Positions 45,127-55,700 of a stretch of DNA of 64,000 nt are shown piece by piece; positions within the stretch are counted from its first letter, which is position 1, and each line of letters begins with the position of its first letter. Source of the stretch: Dipylidium caninum (Eukaryota; Platyhelminthes; Cestoda; Cyclophyllidea; Dipylidiidae); the NCBI GenBank assembly GCA_017562135.1, contig QEYB01000652.1, forward strand, positions 1 through 64,000, written 5' to 3'. Made by a program: the position numbers and the translations under genes. The notes under the pieces were generated by a model. That model saw nothing but the letters and a program-made list of their open reading frames with translations, had not been told where the DNA came from and searched no databases.

Positions 45127-46977
45127 ATGTTTCCCAACTCAGAACGTCACTACGACCTGTCCCTCCTGCGACCACATTTAGGCACCTCCCTCATTTGCTT
45201 ACCATCTTTAGCTGAGAGCATTGCTGCTGATAATCCCCAATCCCACAACCGGGAATATTCTGAAAACGGAATCCAGGTATCAAACCGATCTTATGTACAA
45301 CGCAGTCGTTATTTTCGAATTTGTCGGCGTCTTAAACGCCTAATTTCTAAGAAGAGCACTCCCGCCAATATCCGGAGTTTTACATCTGAATCGACTGTCT
45401 GTAACATACATTCTACTTCTTCCGAAGACGTTGCCAGACGTTCATGTTGCTTTTCTCCTCGTCTTTCCTACTTTCGCGAATTTTTTTCGTCTTTGTCCAA
45501 GTCTTTAAGCCGTTATACGGGAAGAAGAATGCCGAACGAAAATCTGTTTGTTCTCAGTATGATTCAGTTGCTCTGCGGCCTTGCTGCAGTTGTTCTCTCC
45601 GGCGTAGCAGTCACTAAAGTGGTATTCCTATACCAAATGGCTACGGGTTTGTGGTCTGGTTTTCTAATGCTTGCTACTGGTTTCCACGGCATTTTAACTG
45701 CCCGTCGTTGTACTCCGCGCACACTGGTCAGTCTCCTCATATTTTGTGTCCTTGTCGCTCTTTCGGCTTGTCTGCTGTCCTGTGTTTCCGTTGCTGGATT
45801 AATTGAAGATGGCGTTCTCCGGCCAGAGACGTCAATTAGTCTTCTTCCCCCTTCTAACTCGCCATATTATTTTTCTAGTCATAGTTCTTCTGTCCCTTCC
45901 TCCGGCCTACCTGTAGAAATGCCATTAGGTGGTTTTTCTCATCGTCATCTTGTTGCAGCTAATCACCCACCACGATTGCACCAAGTTATGCTACATGTTC
46001 TTCTTCTGGTTATCGGAATTCTTGAAGCGTCCGTCAGCGCCGCTTGTGCCGTTCTGTGCTGCAGACAAATCTGCCCTTCGGATTCTAGTCCCCCACTCGC
46101 CGCCATCTCCTACCTCCAAAACCGAGCGGCTACTCTTGTTCCAGGCGGGAGCGAATTTCTCCTCGCCGTCGCTGCAGAACCTGGGAGGCCAGCCCCAGTC
46201 CTTCTAGACTACGCTCTCCCTAGACCGAATTTACATCCCTCTACACACAACTTTCTTCCTCGCCCGGGTCGTAGAGTGGTTATTCTAACTCAAGCGGAGA
46301 CAGGCGTGCATGCTCTAGCGGCTGCTCAAGCTGTAGCCAATGTGGTTTCGCCTTGTACGTCACAAACCTCCTTCCAGACTTCCTCTTCCCACCGTGCACA
46401 AAAACGCGAAGAATCGCAGCAATTGAGAGCTCACCTCTCCACTCTCCTGCCTCGACTGGCTTCAGCGTCGACCGACTCGGCATTTAGAGCTGCACATCCA
46501 TCTAACCTTCTCTACGTTCTCTCCTCTCCCTGCCCTACTGTCGCCCCTATGATCTTTCCACCATTTCCCCCAGCCTACTGTGCCGAAGGCGATGGAGAAG
46601 AAGCGAGAGAATGTCCCACCAATCTCGCCCCGCCACCTCAAATACCCCTGCGTATTCACCCCCAAGTGTTTAATAGCGGTCCGCTGTTAGCACCAGAAGC
46701 GATGACACTGAGACGCAATATTCGACGACGCGGGAGAAGGATTGGGCGAAGACCGCGAGAGCTACCAACAGGGCGCAACTTTCGGGGGTCTCGGAGAGGA
46801 CGGCCTCACTGTGCACTAGACACGGTGGTGGGTTTAATGGGAGATCGGATTCTGCAGCCTGTGTTAGTCATAGAAGATGAGGTGGAGGCGGGAAGTCGGA
46901 ATGCGGACAATGTCTCCCCACCGAGTTACTCTGTCTCCACGTCCCAAGTTAACGGGACCTCTCCGGAGAGGCGATAG
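45127..46977 (+). CDS. Four-pass membrane protein with two PPxY motifs, ENTREP/FAM189-like
   Basis: 616 aa in one uninterrupted frame. An in-frame TAA lies about 25 nt before the ATG, so this Met is the first possible in the exon. Predicted membrane segments at about residues 139-163 (FVLSMIQLLCGLAAVVLSGV), 174-192, 199-226 (LVSLLIFCVLVALSACLLSC) and 288-312 (MLHVLLLVIGILEASVSAAC). Between the third and fourth is a roughly 60-residue loop. The long C-terminal tail is Pro/Ser/Arg-rich and carries PPAY (481-484) and PPSY (598-601), ligands for WW domains of NEDD4-type ubiquitin ligases. Four membrane spans plus PPxY motifs are the layout of ENTREP/FAM189 proteins, which bind ITCH and sit in endosomes. 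Assignment is by layout and local resemblance, not alignment. The 139-residue N-terminal region is not recognised. The absence of introns in such a long frame contrasts with both neighbours. Confidence 0.6.
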   Translation: MFPNSERHYDLSLLRPHLGTSLICLPSLAESIAADNPQSHNREYSENGIQVSNRSYVQRSRYFRICRRLKRLISKKSTPANIRSFTSESTVCNIHSTSSEDVARRSCCFSPRLSYFREFFSSLSKSLSRYTGRRMPNENLFVLSMIQLLCGLAAVVLSGVAVTKVVFLYQMATGLWSGFLMLATGFHGILTARRCTPRTLVSLLIFCVLVALSACLLSCVSVAGLIEDGVLRPETSISLLPPSNSPYYFSSHSSSVPSSGLPVEMPLGGFSHRHLVAANHPPRLHQVMLHVLLLVIGILEASVSAACAVLCCRQICPSDSSPPLAAISYLQNRAATLVPGGSEFLLAVAAEPGRPAPVLLDYALPRPNLHPSTHNFLPRPGRRVVILTQAETGVHALAAAQAVANVVSPCTSQTSFQTSSSHRAQKREESQQLRAHLSTLLPRLASASTDSAFRAAHPSNLLYVLSSPCPTVAPMIFPPFPPAYCAEGDGEEARECPTNLAPPPQIPLRIHPQVFNSGPLLAPEAMTLRRNIRRRGRRIGRRPRELPTGRNFRGSRRGRPHCALDTVVGLMGDRILQPVLVIEDEVEAGSRNADNVSPPSYSVSTSQVNGTSPERR

Positions 46978-46985
46978 CCCTCTCT

Positions 46986-46997
46986 CCAGAAGGTGAG
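46986..46997 (+). other. Strong splice donor just after the stop codon
   Basis: CCAGAAG|gtgagt lies about 14 nt beyond the TAG at 46,975-46,977. It suggests a 3'UTR intron or a transcript that continues to an exon such as the one at 48,300. Confidence 0.4.
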
Positions 46998-47031
46998 TTT
47001 GGCCGCGACTATGCACGGGTTTGTCCATAAC

Positions 47032-47037
47032 AATAAA
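47032..47037 (+). terminator. Candidate polyadenylation signal
   Basis: AATAAA about 55 nt after the stop of the 616-aa membrane protein. A short 3'UTR ending here would leave the donor at 46,992 unused. Confidence 0.45.
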
Positions 47038-48299
47038 AAAGAACTGTAGTACATAGAAATGGATAGGTAGGTATTTCACATGAAAACAAGGAAAAAAACT
47101 CGCGTTTGTGAGAAAACGCAATTTTTCGCACAAAAAAGTGTGCACACACACATGTGAACACATCGAGTGGACTCAGTGCGAACATCGTTCGTCTGTGTGG
47201 AGACGGAATGAGAGTTTATTCTTGCCATTCTTCCTTTCCACCACTTTTTTCCTTGCAAAAAGTATTTCACTGTCTTCCACTCGATTATTTCTGCTTAGAC
47301 TTGTTAGGGAAAACATTTTCCAAAAAGAGCGATATAACCTTTCTCCCCCCTCTTTTTTTCTTCTCCCTTTTTGTGGGAAACAGTCCCACGTCTGTCCGTG
47401 TACTCAAGTGTCAATTGCTAATTTGGTCGCACACACCTTTTTGTCTCCCTTTTTGGGTGATGAAATGGACATTTTTTGCCCATCTCCCCTCCCCTCCCCT
47501 CCCTATTTTCCCCCTTTCACTTCCCCCTCTAATTAACACAAATATTCTCAAATATTAAATTTGGTGTTGTTGTGGATAGACACTAAAACTGTCAGCTGCC
47601 AATGTTTTCATTATCCCACGCCTTCTATTCTCCCTCGCCTTGACTGCACTGTCTTTTCGCATAGGGTGGGAGAGTTCAATCAATTCACCTCTTCCACTGT
47701 CGGCATTGTCTTCGTCGTCGATATTACACCTTCCTCGCCTGCTCCCCTCCATTCCAGGGGTGAAGGGGAGGCGGGGGCGGAGGAAAACCGTCCCTCATTC
47801 ATTGTCGTACCAGGCTAAAAAGCTGGGACGTAGTGTAACTGGTTTGACAGATTTTCGGCTGCCCATTTACGTGCGTGTGTGTATGGAACATCCCGAAGAT
47901 TTCAGTGGTCACTTGAGTGATAATTTCTTCCATTCCATTCTATTCAGTCTTAATGTTCTTTCATAGTGTGTGTACGTGTACGGTAGGTTGGCGGTATAAA
48001 GACTTATCGCTTCTGAGGGTAAATATTTTGATCCACCTCCACCTTGGTGTGTTGCGCGTGTTTACCCTTTATGAATGCGAAAAAAGAGAAAGAACATTTT
48101 AAGGTCACATCGGAGACCAGATTTTGGACGAATCGGTCAGTTCCAGCAATGCCTCGAAAACGTGGAGGCGGGGAGTGGACCGGGTCCACTTTACATTCCA
48201 TTCTGTAGCACCACAGGCCCGAGTTTAACGTGTTCTCCACCACTTTTGTCTCACCATCCATCAGTTCTTCCTCTTCAATTTTTTTTCTCGCGCCACCAG

Positions 48300-48572
48300 G
48301 TGCGCATCTTATTTTACCGATCTTCTCTTGACTCGCAAGTAGTATTTGTTGATGATGTTAGTGCTGCTGCTGCTACTTCTCCGCCTCCTGCTCTTGTCGC
48401 TGCCACCTCGTTAATTTATGCGCATTATCGCCGGTGGTTGGACGGACTGTACTCGTCATCAATACGCCCCAATCATTCACCGGCCGAGGTTTCTCTCCCG
48501 CCGTTAAAGGGGACACGAAAGTACCAACAAACAGCTGCTGTCCCTTTGTACCACCTCACCGCGCTCTGGTGA
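48300..48572 (+). CDS. Candidate terminal exon, unrecognised protein
   Basis: Follows an excellent acceptor (a run of T then ctcgcgccaccag) and is open for 90 codons to TGA. Reads VRILFYRSSLDSQVVFVDDV, an Ala/Pro stretch, SLIYAHYRRWLDGLYSSSIR and a final YHLTALW. It looks protein-like, but no family is recognised. It could be the last exon of the 45-kb gene in another splice form, or part of a separate plus-strand gene. Confidence 0.3.
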   Translation: MRILFYRSSLDSQVVFVDDVSAAAATSPPPALVAATSLIYAHYRRWLDGLYSSSIRPNHSPAEVSLPPLKGTRKYQQTAAVPLYHLTALW

Positions 48573-49074
48573 TTTTGGCACAAGTAGTCACTGACACATC
48601 GGGCTGAGTCTACCTCAAATTTTTGGGGGGAAGACATCCCCTTTCTCGCTTTTTCTTTTTTGGTTGAGATCTCAGGCTGTGACGGCAATCGACGATGGCA
48701 GTGACGAAGGTGCTCACACTTTAAGCAAGGTGTAAGTCAGTGAAAGTGATGCGATCTAACCCTGAATCGGGGGAGGAGGGGCACAAAAGGGGGGCCGGGG
48801 CGGTTCCCACCTCGGCGCTGACGAGTAAGTGAAGACCAACGCCAGATCTGATCGGTCCTCTCTTTACCCCGCCAGACTCGTTACTACTTTCTATCGGCCT
48901 GACGATAGAGATTGGTGAAATGCCCCGCCGCCCCCTCCACCACCACGCGGTCGGTGAGCCTATTGTGGCAATTTGACTCAACGGTGACTTTTGTTTTTGT
49001 GCCACTGTGAAAAGCAGCATCCTTTTGTACCTGCTGGAAGAAAAAAACCACCTCCGACTCCGGCAATTTCCTGT

Positions 49075-49080
49075 TTTATT
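49075..49080 (-). terminator. Candidate polyadenylation signal for ATAD1
   Basis: Minus-strand AATAAA about 575 nt downstream of the ATAD1 stop, the nearest canonical hexamer seen. Confidence 0.3.
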
Positions 49081-49653
49081 TTCATGTTTTTCCATAATAG
49101 CTGTACTCTCATGTCAGCAAAAGACCGCAAATCCCAGGATCGTGTTTGAAGGAATGTCTACTTTCACAATACCATCTAGCGTCGGTTGCCCAAACAGTTG
49201 CGACAATGACACGCGCACACACGTCACACCATACCTCCCTTCCCCTCCCTCTCTCTCCACTGCCTGTTTTTCTCCATCCACGACTCCCGCCCCCTCCCCC
49301 CTCCTGCATGTACTTTCTTATCTCAACTTTCTTCCTCTCGGCCTCAAGGTCATCCCGAATCCCTCAATGACCGTAAGGCAGCGCCTCGGCAAAAGCAGCA
49401 CTCTCATTTTTTTCTGAACCTTCCCCTCATCCTCAACTCCCCATAAAATTAGTTCTCTATTTTTTTTATGAATTCAGGAGGTTAGCTTCATCCCGCATCC
49501 AATTACTTCTGCGGAGAGGCAATTCTATATACATATGTTTCGCTCAGCCTCCACTGCCCCACCACTCCCACCATATCCACTGTTGATGCTCAATGAAATT
49601 GCGAGTTTATCTACCTACATTAGCATGTTGCACGGGGAGAAAGGTTAAAGGGT

Positions 49654-49777
49654 CTAGTCGGGATCATCCACGACCGGTTTGAACAGGGGAACGGGCGAAG
49701 CGGCGGTAAGCTGGTGGAACTTGAATTTCTCGTAGGCATACTCGAGGTCGGCCGCGGTGATGGATAGGTCGGGAGGT
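49654..49777 (-). CDS. ATAD1: ATAD1 exon 8, C-terminus and stop
   Basis: Acceptor tatctcctttcag|A, then [20 protein letters not shown] and a Pro-rich end finishing VVDDPD and TAG. The [13 protein letters not shown] segment matches the C-terminal helix of the AAA domain (QQQDLHRAIEKMK in human). Confidence 0.88.
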
Positions 49778-52700
49778 CTGAAAGGAGATACGCTATTTTT
49801 AACGTGGTTGGAGGAAGGGAAGTTTCAGGGGCGGGGGGTGCCGGACCACTCGAAGTCATGGAAGCCATAACGGAGCACGTCATTGCCCCACAAGTCTCCA
49901 TGCCGTGTGAGCGGCCCCATGTAACGATCCGGTGGAGCACGAAACAGCATCCACACGGCGGTGCGCTGCGAGCAGTTTCTCGAGTAGTTCGGCCCCTTCT
50001 AGAACTAAATGACACTTGGATTAAAGCCTGGGAGTCCACGACGCACGGGGGGGGGGGCGGAGGAGACTGTGTAAGATGCGGGATGGGAGGCTCGGTGATC
50101 CACGCGGATAAGCACCGCGCCGGGGAAAGCCTTCGAGCCCCTAATCACGCGTCGATGGGGGACATGAAAGCTGTGATTAAAGCCGCGTTAAAGGCTCCGC
50201 ACTGGCTGAACCATAGCCCGTGCGAGGCAGCAACAGGTAGGAAGCGACCGCGGTACCTCCGTCTCCATGCGGGTATTACACACAGCACCGAAGGAGGATG
50301 GACAGCACAAGCAACGCGGCGCCTCGGAAGCCCGCATCTGCGCTAGCTTCTCTTTCCCTCTCTTCCTCTCTGTCTGATGAGTTGTACACAAAATTCCTCG
50401 GTACTGAAGACGCAGGGGTAGAGAGGCCAGGGTTCGAGTTGAGCCGACCGTGAAAACTCAGCCGGAAAACTGTATACGAGGCCCATGCAGGCCGGCGATC
50501 CCTGCAACTCCCACCTGATCTCGAGAAAAGTGACCTTTAAAGGTGGGACGAACTTTCTTTATATGCCGAACCAAATGGAAGGCACCGCTTTCGAATTCGT
50601 AAATTGACACTTGCAGGCAGAAAAGTCAACCGGCTCGTGTGTTTATTCAACCTCGTCGATGCATCCGATGGTAAACGCACGTGAGCGGGTCATGTGATAA
50701 AATTTTGCCCGTTAGTTGCGAGAGGGGATATGCGACCCTGAGCGAAATTAAGGGTTGCTATTCAAAAAACAAGCCTCAATGATTAGAGGACGGTAGATGT
50801 GGTGACGAGGGTGCTGCCATCGCCTACTTAACAGCCCGGCGAGACATTTACCCTGACCCGAGTTCCGCGCCTCGTGTTGCCCCGGCATTGCTCGAGTTTG
50901 TACAAATTACCGACTGCTATTGCGGAGGAGGAGAGTGCGAATCTGGTGGCAACATGCATTCCTCATAAGGAGGTCGTGCAAACCTCAGTCAGACTAACTT
51001 CCTAAAACTTACCAAGTGGCTCGTTATTGGGACTTTCTTCGACACGGACCGCTCGCGTCATGGGGAGGAGAGGAGAAGCGGGTACATGACTGACCGATGT
51101 CAAATGTTAGAAAGCGTTTTGACAACAGGCGATGCTATCGCCAGACTTGACAAGGGTGGGGGGACCAGCGCCGAGGATGTCGACGGGTCTGGGGGCAGTC
51201 CTCGCCTCCACATTCCAAGGTCTGATCAAACTACCCCCTGTTGCAAGTGCTGCGTCTCGTTTTGACCAAAAGAAAACCTCAAATTAGAGGCGGAGCCAAA
51301 AGTAACCTCCCCCCCTCATCATCGCTACAAATTGCTATTAAACAGAAATGCCTTCATAATCATCCAGTGAGGGCTCAGTGGTCGGTTGTGAGGTTGAAGG
51401 TTTGACTTGACTTGCCAAATCAACTTTGATATGATCCGGTCAGGTCCGATTTAGCGCCTCTCACACATGAACGCTTCCGATAGACGACGCATATCATCGG
51501 CCATTCTAACCTCACCAGAACTCGGTCCACATCCACAACTTGGCACTGCGTTCGCATCAAATTGGCGTCCTCACAACTAAGGCCAATATTTGCCGCTGCT
51601 CGAGGATCGAGGGTGTGGAACTTGCTTCGCGTAATTTGATAATACGTAGGTAGTCCAGTTCCAATCAAATGTGACCTGTTTCCGCCTTACAGGAGAGTAC
51701 AAGTTTTTACAAGACAGCGATAAACTGCGGTGGAAAAAAGGCAAATACAAGAGTCTCACGACCCTCATTTACTTGCGACAGCGAAAAACTGCAAGATCGG
51801 CGCAATGTGACGGTGCGAGGATACGGCGACCGACCGACCGCTCTTTCGTCGGAGGACTCCGGGCCCCCTCACTCCCCAAACGAGCGCGTTTAAGACAGCG
51901 CTGCAACACCTTCAACACCCGAACCGTTTGGCGCCACTGGCGGGCCACGCCAACAGTCCGAAACGCCTTACAGTTAATTTAATAGCTCAAAAATTACGAC
52001 GTGTGAAAGCGTCTAAATGGAGGGAAGAGAGGAGAGGGGTGCCTTTTTGTCTCGGAAAACGATTTAGAAGTGGAAAGAGCCAATGTTTAGTCGCTGAGCG
52101 GGCTAGCGACTGAGGGCGTGGGGTAAAACCCGTGTTGGGCTCTTTATCGGCCTGAGGTGCTAAATATTCTGATTGTGACACACACAAATTCCATAACCTA
52201 TGCCTCGAAAAGCGCACACCTTCCCCCCCTCGCCCATCCACCTCACCCTCATTGGCCTGAGAAAAATGCCCGAGCCCATATCCATTGGGGGGAGAAAAAG
52301 AGAGGGAGGATGATGTCTATACGGTTACATGGTGTCTACCTAAGTCCCACGTGCACAAAGAGGCCACTTGTGCGTTTTTTAATTATGGATTTTGGATAAC
52401 CTCTATCCCGTCTCAGCTCCTCCGGATGGCCAACCGAAGTGATAAAAGCAAAATAATATTCCGAAGGGTGGAGAGACTCGAGAATGAAGCAAGAGGAGAG
52501 GTAGAATTTTCGCGGGTCACCCGACCCAAAAGGCAGTTAGGCAATTTACTCGGATCACCAACCTTGAACGGCTCAACGTTGGGATGACTTTTATGACAGC
52601 CGCCTGGACAGCAGGCAGATGAAAATAGGGATAAACGAAGTGTATAAGTGAATAAAAAGGCAAAAGTATCTTAAGAGCTGGAGATGGCGTGTTCCCACGT

Positions 52701-55700
52701 GAGGACAGGCTGCCTGACAATCGCATACTGCAGCCCGACTGGGAACGCGGCGGTGGCAGGGCAGGGGACAATACGTCAACGAAAATTGTTACACCGAAGG
52801 AGAGCCGAGGATTCGGTTATTAGCTTAATTGCCTCCTCCCCCCCCCCTATCAACTGAGACCAGGGTGAATACCAACGTTCAAAAAGTGGAAGCGCTCCTC
52901 AGCTCTCACAATCCCATGGGCCGTTCAGAGCTAATAGCCCCGGGTTGAGAGGGTCACTCACTCCCAAACCCTTAAACAGCAACTCGAGACGCCACGCGGG
53001 GGAATAAGCATGTTTTAAGAGGCCCAGTGTGCGACCAACACAACGCACAGGGTGCCATGAGCCAATGTGTTCAAGTGGAAACCAGTTTAGGCTGCACACC
53101 CCCGGTGGCACCATCACCATCAGACGCGACTGTAAAGCCTATTTGCACTCAGATGGCTGTAAATCCGGGGGGTGGGTGGGTGTGAGAGGATTCGGTGTAC
53201 AGTCGACAGTTGATGGTACTTTAAACTCAACGACGACTTGGGTCAATATATAAATTCAACTTGTCAGGGGGCACTCACGGATTTTTCTTAATGTCGTCGA
53301 CATTGTTGACAGTGGCCAGGTAAGGCTGACTTAGCCACTGGCGGAGGCTGTGGAGCGCAGCCTCGCGGCAGATCTCAAAGAGATCGCTGCCCGACAGACT
53401 TTCGGCCTGATCAGCAAAAGCCGAGAGAAAGGCCGGAGTAACCGAGGCGTCAAGAGGTTCATCGCGCAGATGCACCTCGAGGATTTTCAGCCGCTGTTTC
53501 GAGTCCGGCAGAGGAATGCGAACCTATGAATTACCAAGAGGGGATTACTCAAATAGTAACTAACTTTGTAGGGAAGTCGGCGAAGGATGGCACTGTCGAG
53601 GTCACCTGGTCGGTTGGTCGCCCCGATGACGAGAATGCGGCTATCGTGTTCCGAGAGAAGACCGTCCCACAGGGCCATGAATTGGGTCTTCATCATACGA
53701 GTCGCCTCGTTGTCGTGATGGGAACGGGTGGTGAGAAAAGAGTCTGGGTGAAGAAAAAGGCGAAGAAGAGGATTGGGAATGGGGAGGGGAGAAGAAGCAC
53801 CTCGGGAGGCAAGTAGGCATTGCATAAAAGTTGATAAAAGGGAGGTAAAGATATGAAAAACGGGCCAGAAGTCAGCAGGACTTTTTATGCGACATGAACA
53901 CATCGGAACAGCAGCCATTCGAGCCACGAGTTATGGGTGTGAAGTGCATTGTCGGTGTGGGCAAACAGACGAGGACGGAAGTGGTACGAGACAAAGGTCC
54001 AACTAATCGGCCAATAACCTGTCGGTGGGTCTGGTCACTGTGAGGTTGGCGGGCTCCCATGCATTCACAACTCAATTCTTTCTTCTTCTCTCGGAGCAGG
54101 GCGTCTGGTCACTGCGCACAACAGGGACGAAATTGCCCTTCGCGGGTATGCGTTTTTATGCGCCCAGCTGTCCCAGTCGTCAAGGCCGCCTCGTTTTGTT
54201 CGGTGTCTGACTCAAGCCCTGTCCGAGCAGCGTTTGGTCTTCTTTGCCAGGTGGGAAGGCCTACTACAGCTTTTTGGCCGCCTCCTTCGTCTCCTCACAG
54301 TCCGGCTAAGTGAGCATCTCCTTTTTCTTCAAACTAGAGGCAGAAGTGGGGACAAGGTACTGCTGCGGGGTGGGGGGGAGAGATGGCGTCCTCAAGGCCT
54401 GACTTCCAACACAACGACTCCATCGCCGTGACCAAGAGCACACCACCCCTGACAGGGGCAAAACTCTTGGGAACCCGGGGAAAAGGAGGCACCGGGAGGA
54501 TGGAGTTAGGAAGCCGGATTATTTTGCAAATTATTACCAACAGAGGTGTTATCACGGACACATGGCCCCACACTGTTGCATGAAATCTACAACAGCCACA
54601 TGTCCCTAAAGTCCTGTGCACGAGGGCATCCATCGGGTGATTCCGGAGTGAGGTTTGCTGGATCAACGTGTACTGGTGGCAGCATGTTTTTTGCGTGCAG
54701 ATGGAAATACTTGCCCCCGAAAATCGCGTTCCACACTTATACGGGCTGTTCAACTCCAATGGTAGGCCGTAAGAACGCATTGGGTCTCAAACGCTGGTTG
54801 CGATGATGGCATACGTTGTGTTAGAAGCGCTACTTCGTTTGATGCCAAGCCAGGCGTGGAGAGCGCCGCCTACTCCCTCCATCCACTTGTACCCACATAC
54901 TTCCACTGCCGCCTCTAGTCTGCAAAAAACGGAGATGCTCACTTGGCCGGACTGTAAGGAGAAGGAGGGAGGCGACAAATAGCAGCAGGCCTTACGCACG
55001 CGGGGAGTGTGTGAGATGGAGAGGCGAAGACGACCAAACGCTGCTCGGACAGGGATTGAGTCAGACGCCGAAAAACGGGGCGCCCTGCATGACTGGGACA
55101 GCTGGACGTATAACGACACACACACACCCGCAAGGAGCAACTTCGTCCTCGTTGTGAGAAGTGGTTAGACAGCCTGCTCAGAGAAGAGGAGGAGGAGAAT
55201 GGACTTGTGAATGAATGGGAGCGCGGATTCTAGAGCTACATGCCCTCTGTCCTCGCAGTAAACAGGCTCGACGAAAGGGTATTGGTCGGTTGTCTAGTCC
55301 GAACAGATAATTACGCAGACAAGTAAACCGACGCACCGTCCCCGGTATGCTCTAATACTCGTTAGAATTCATTCGAGAGTTAGAGCCCTTACTGCGCGGA
55401 GAGAAGTCTGTCTAGCTAAGACCAGTCAACGCCTAACTCGGGCACTGAAGCGCTGACCAAACCAATGGGACTGGTAACTACGCAGCCCACAATTAGGCGA
55501 AACCGTCACTTTGTAACAAAGCATTGCCCCATTGCGAGTGGGAAAACCGAAGACTTAAATTCAGTAGCCTACTCCGCAAAAGAGGTAGGTGGAAAGGCCT
55601 TCTAAGTTATTTACAAAAAAAACCACGGTTGCCTTACCAAGTTCGTCGATGAAAATTATGCAGGGCTGGAGTTTGTGGGCCAGAGAAAACACGGCTTCTG

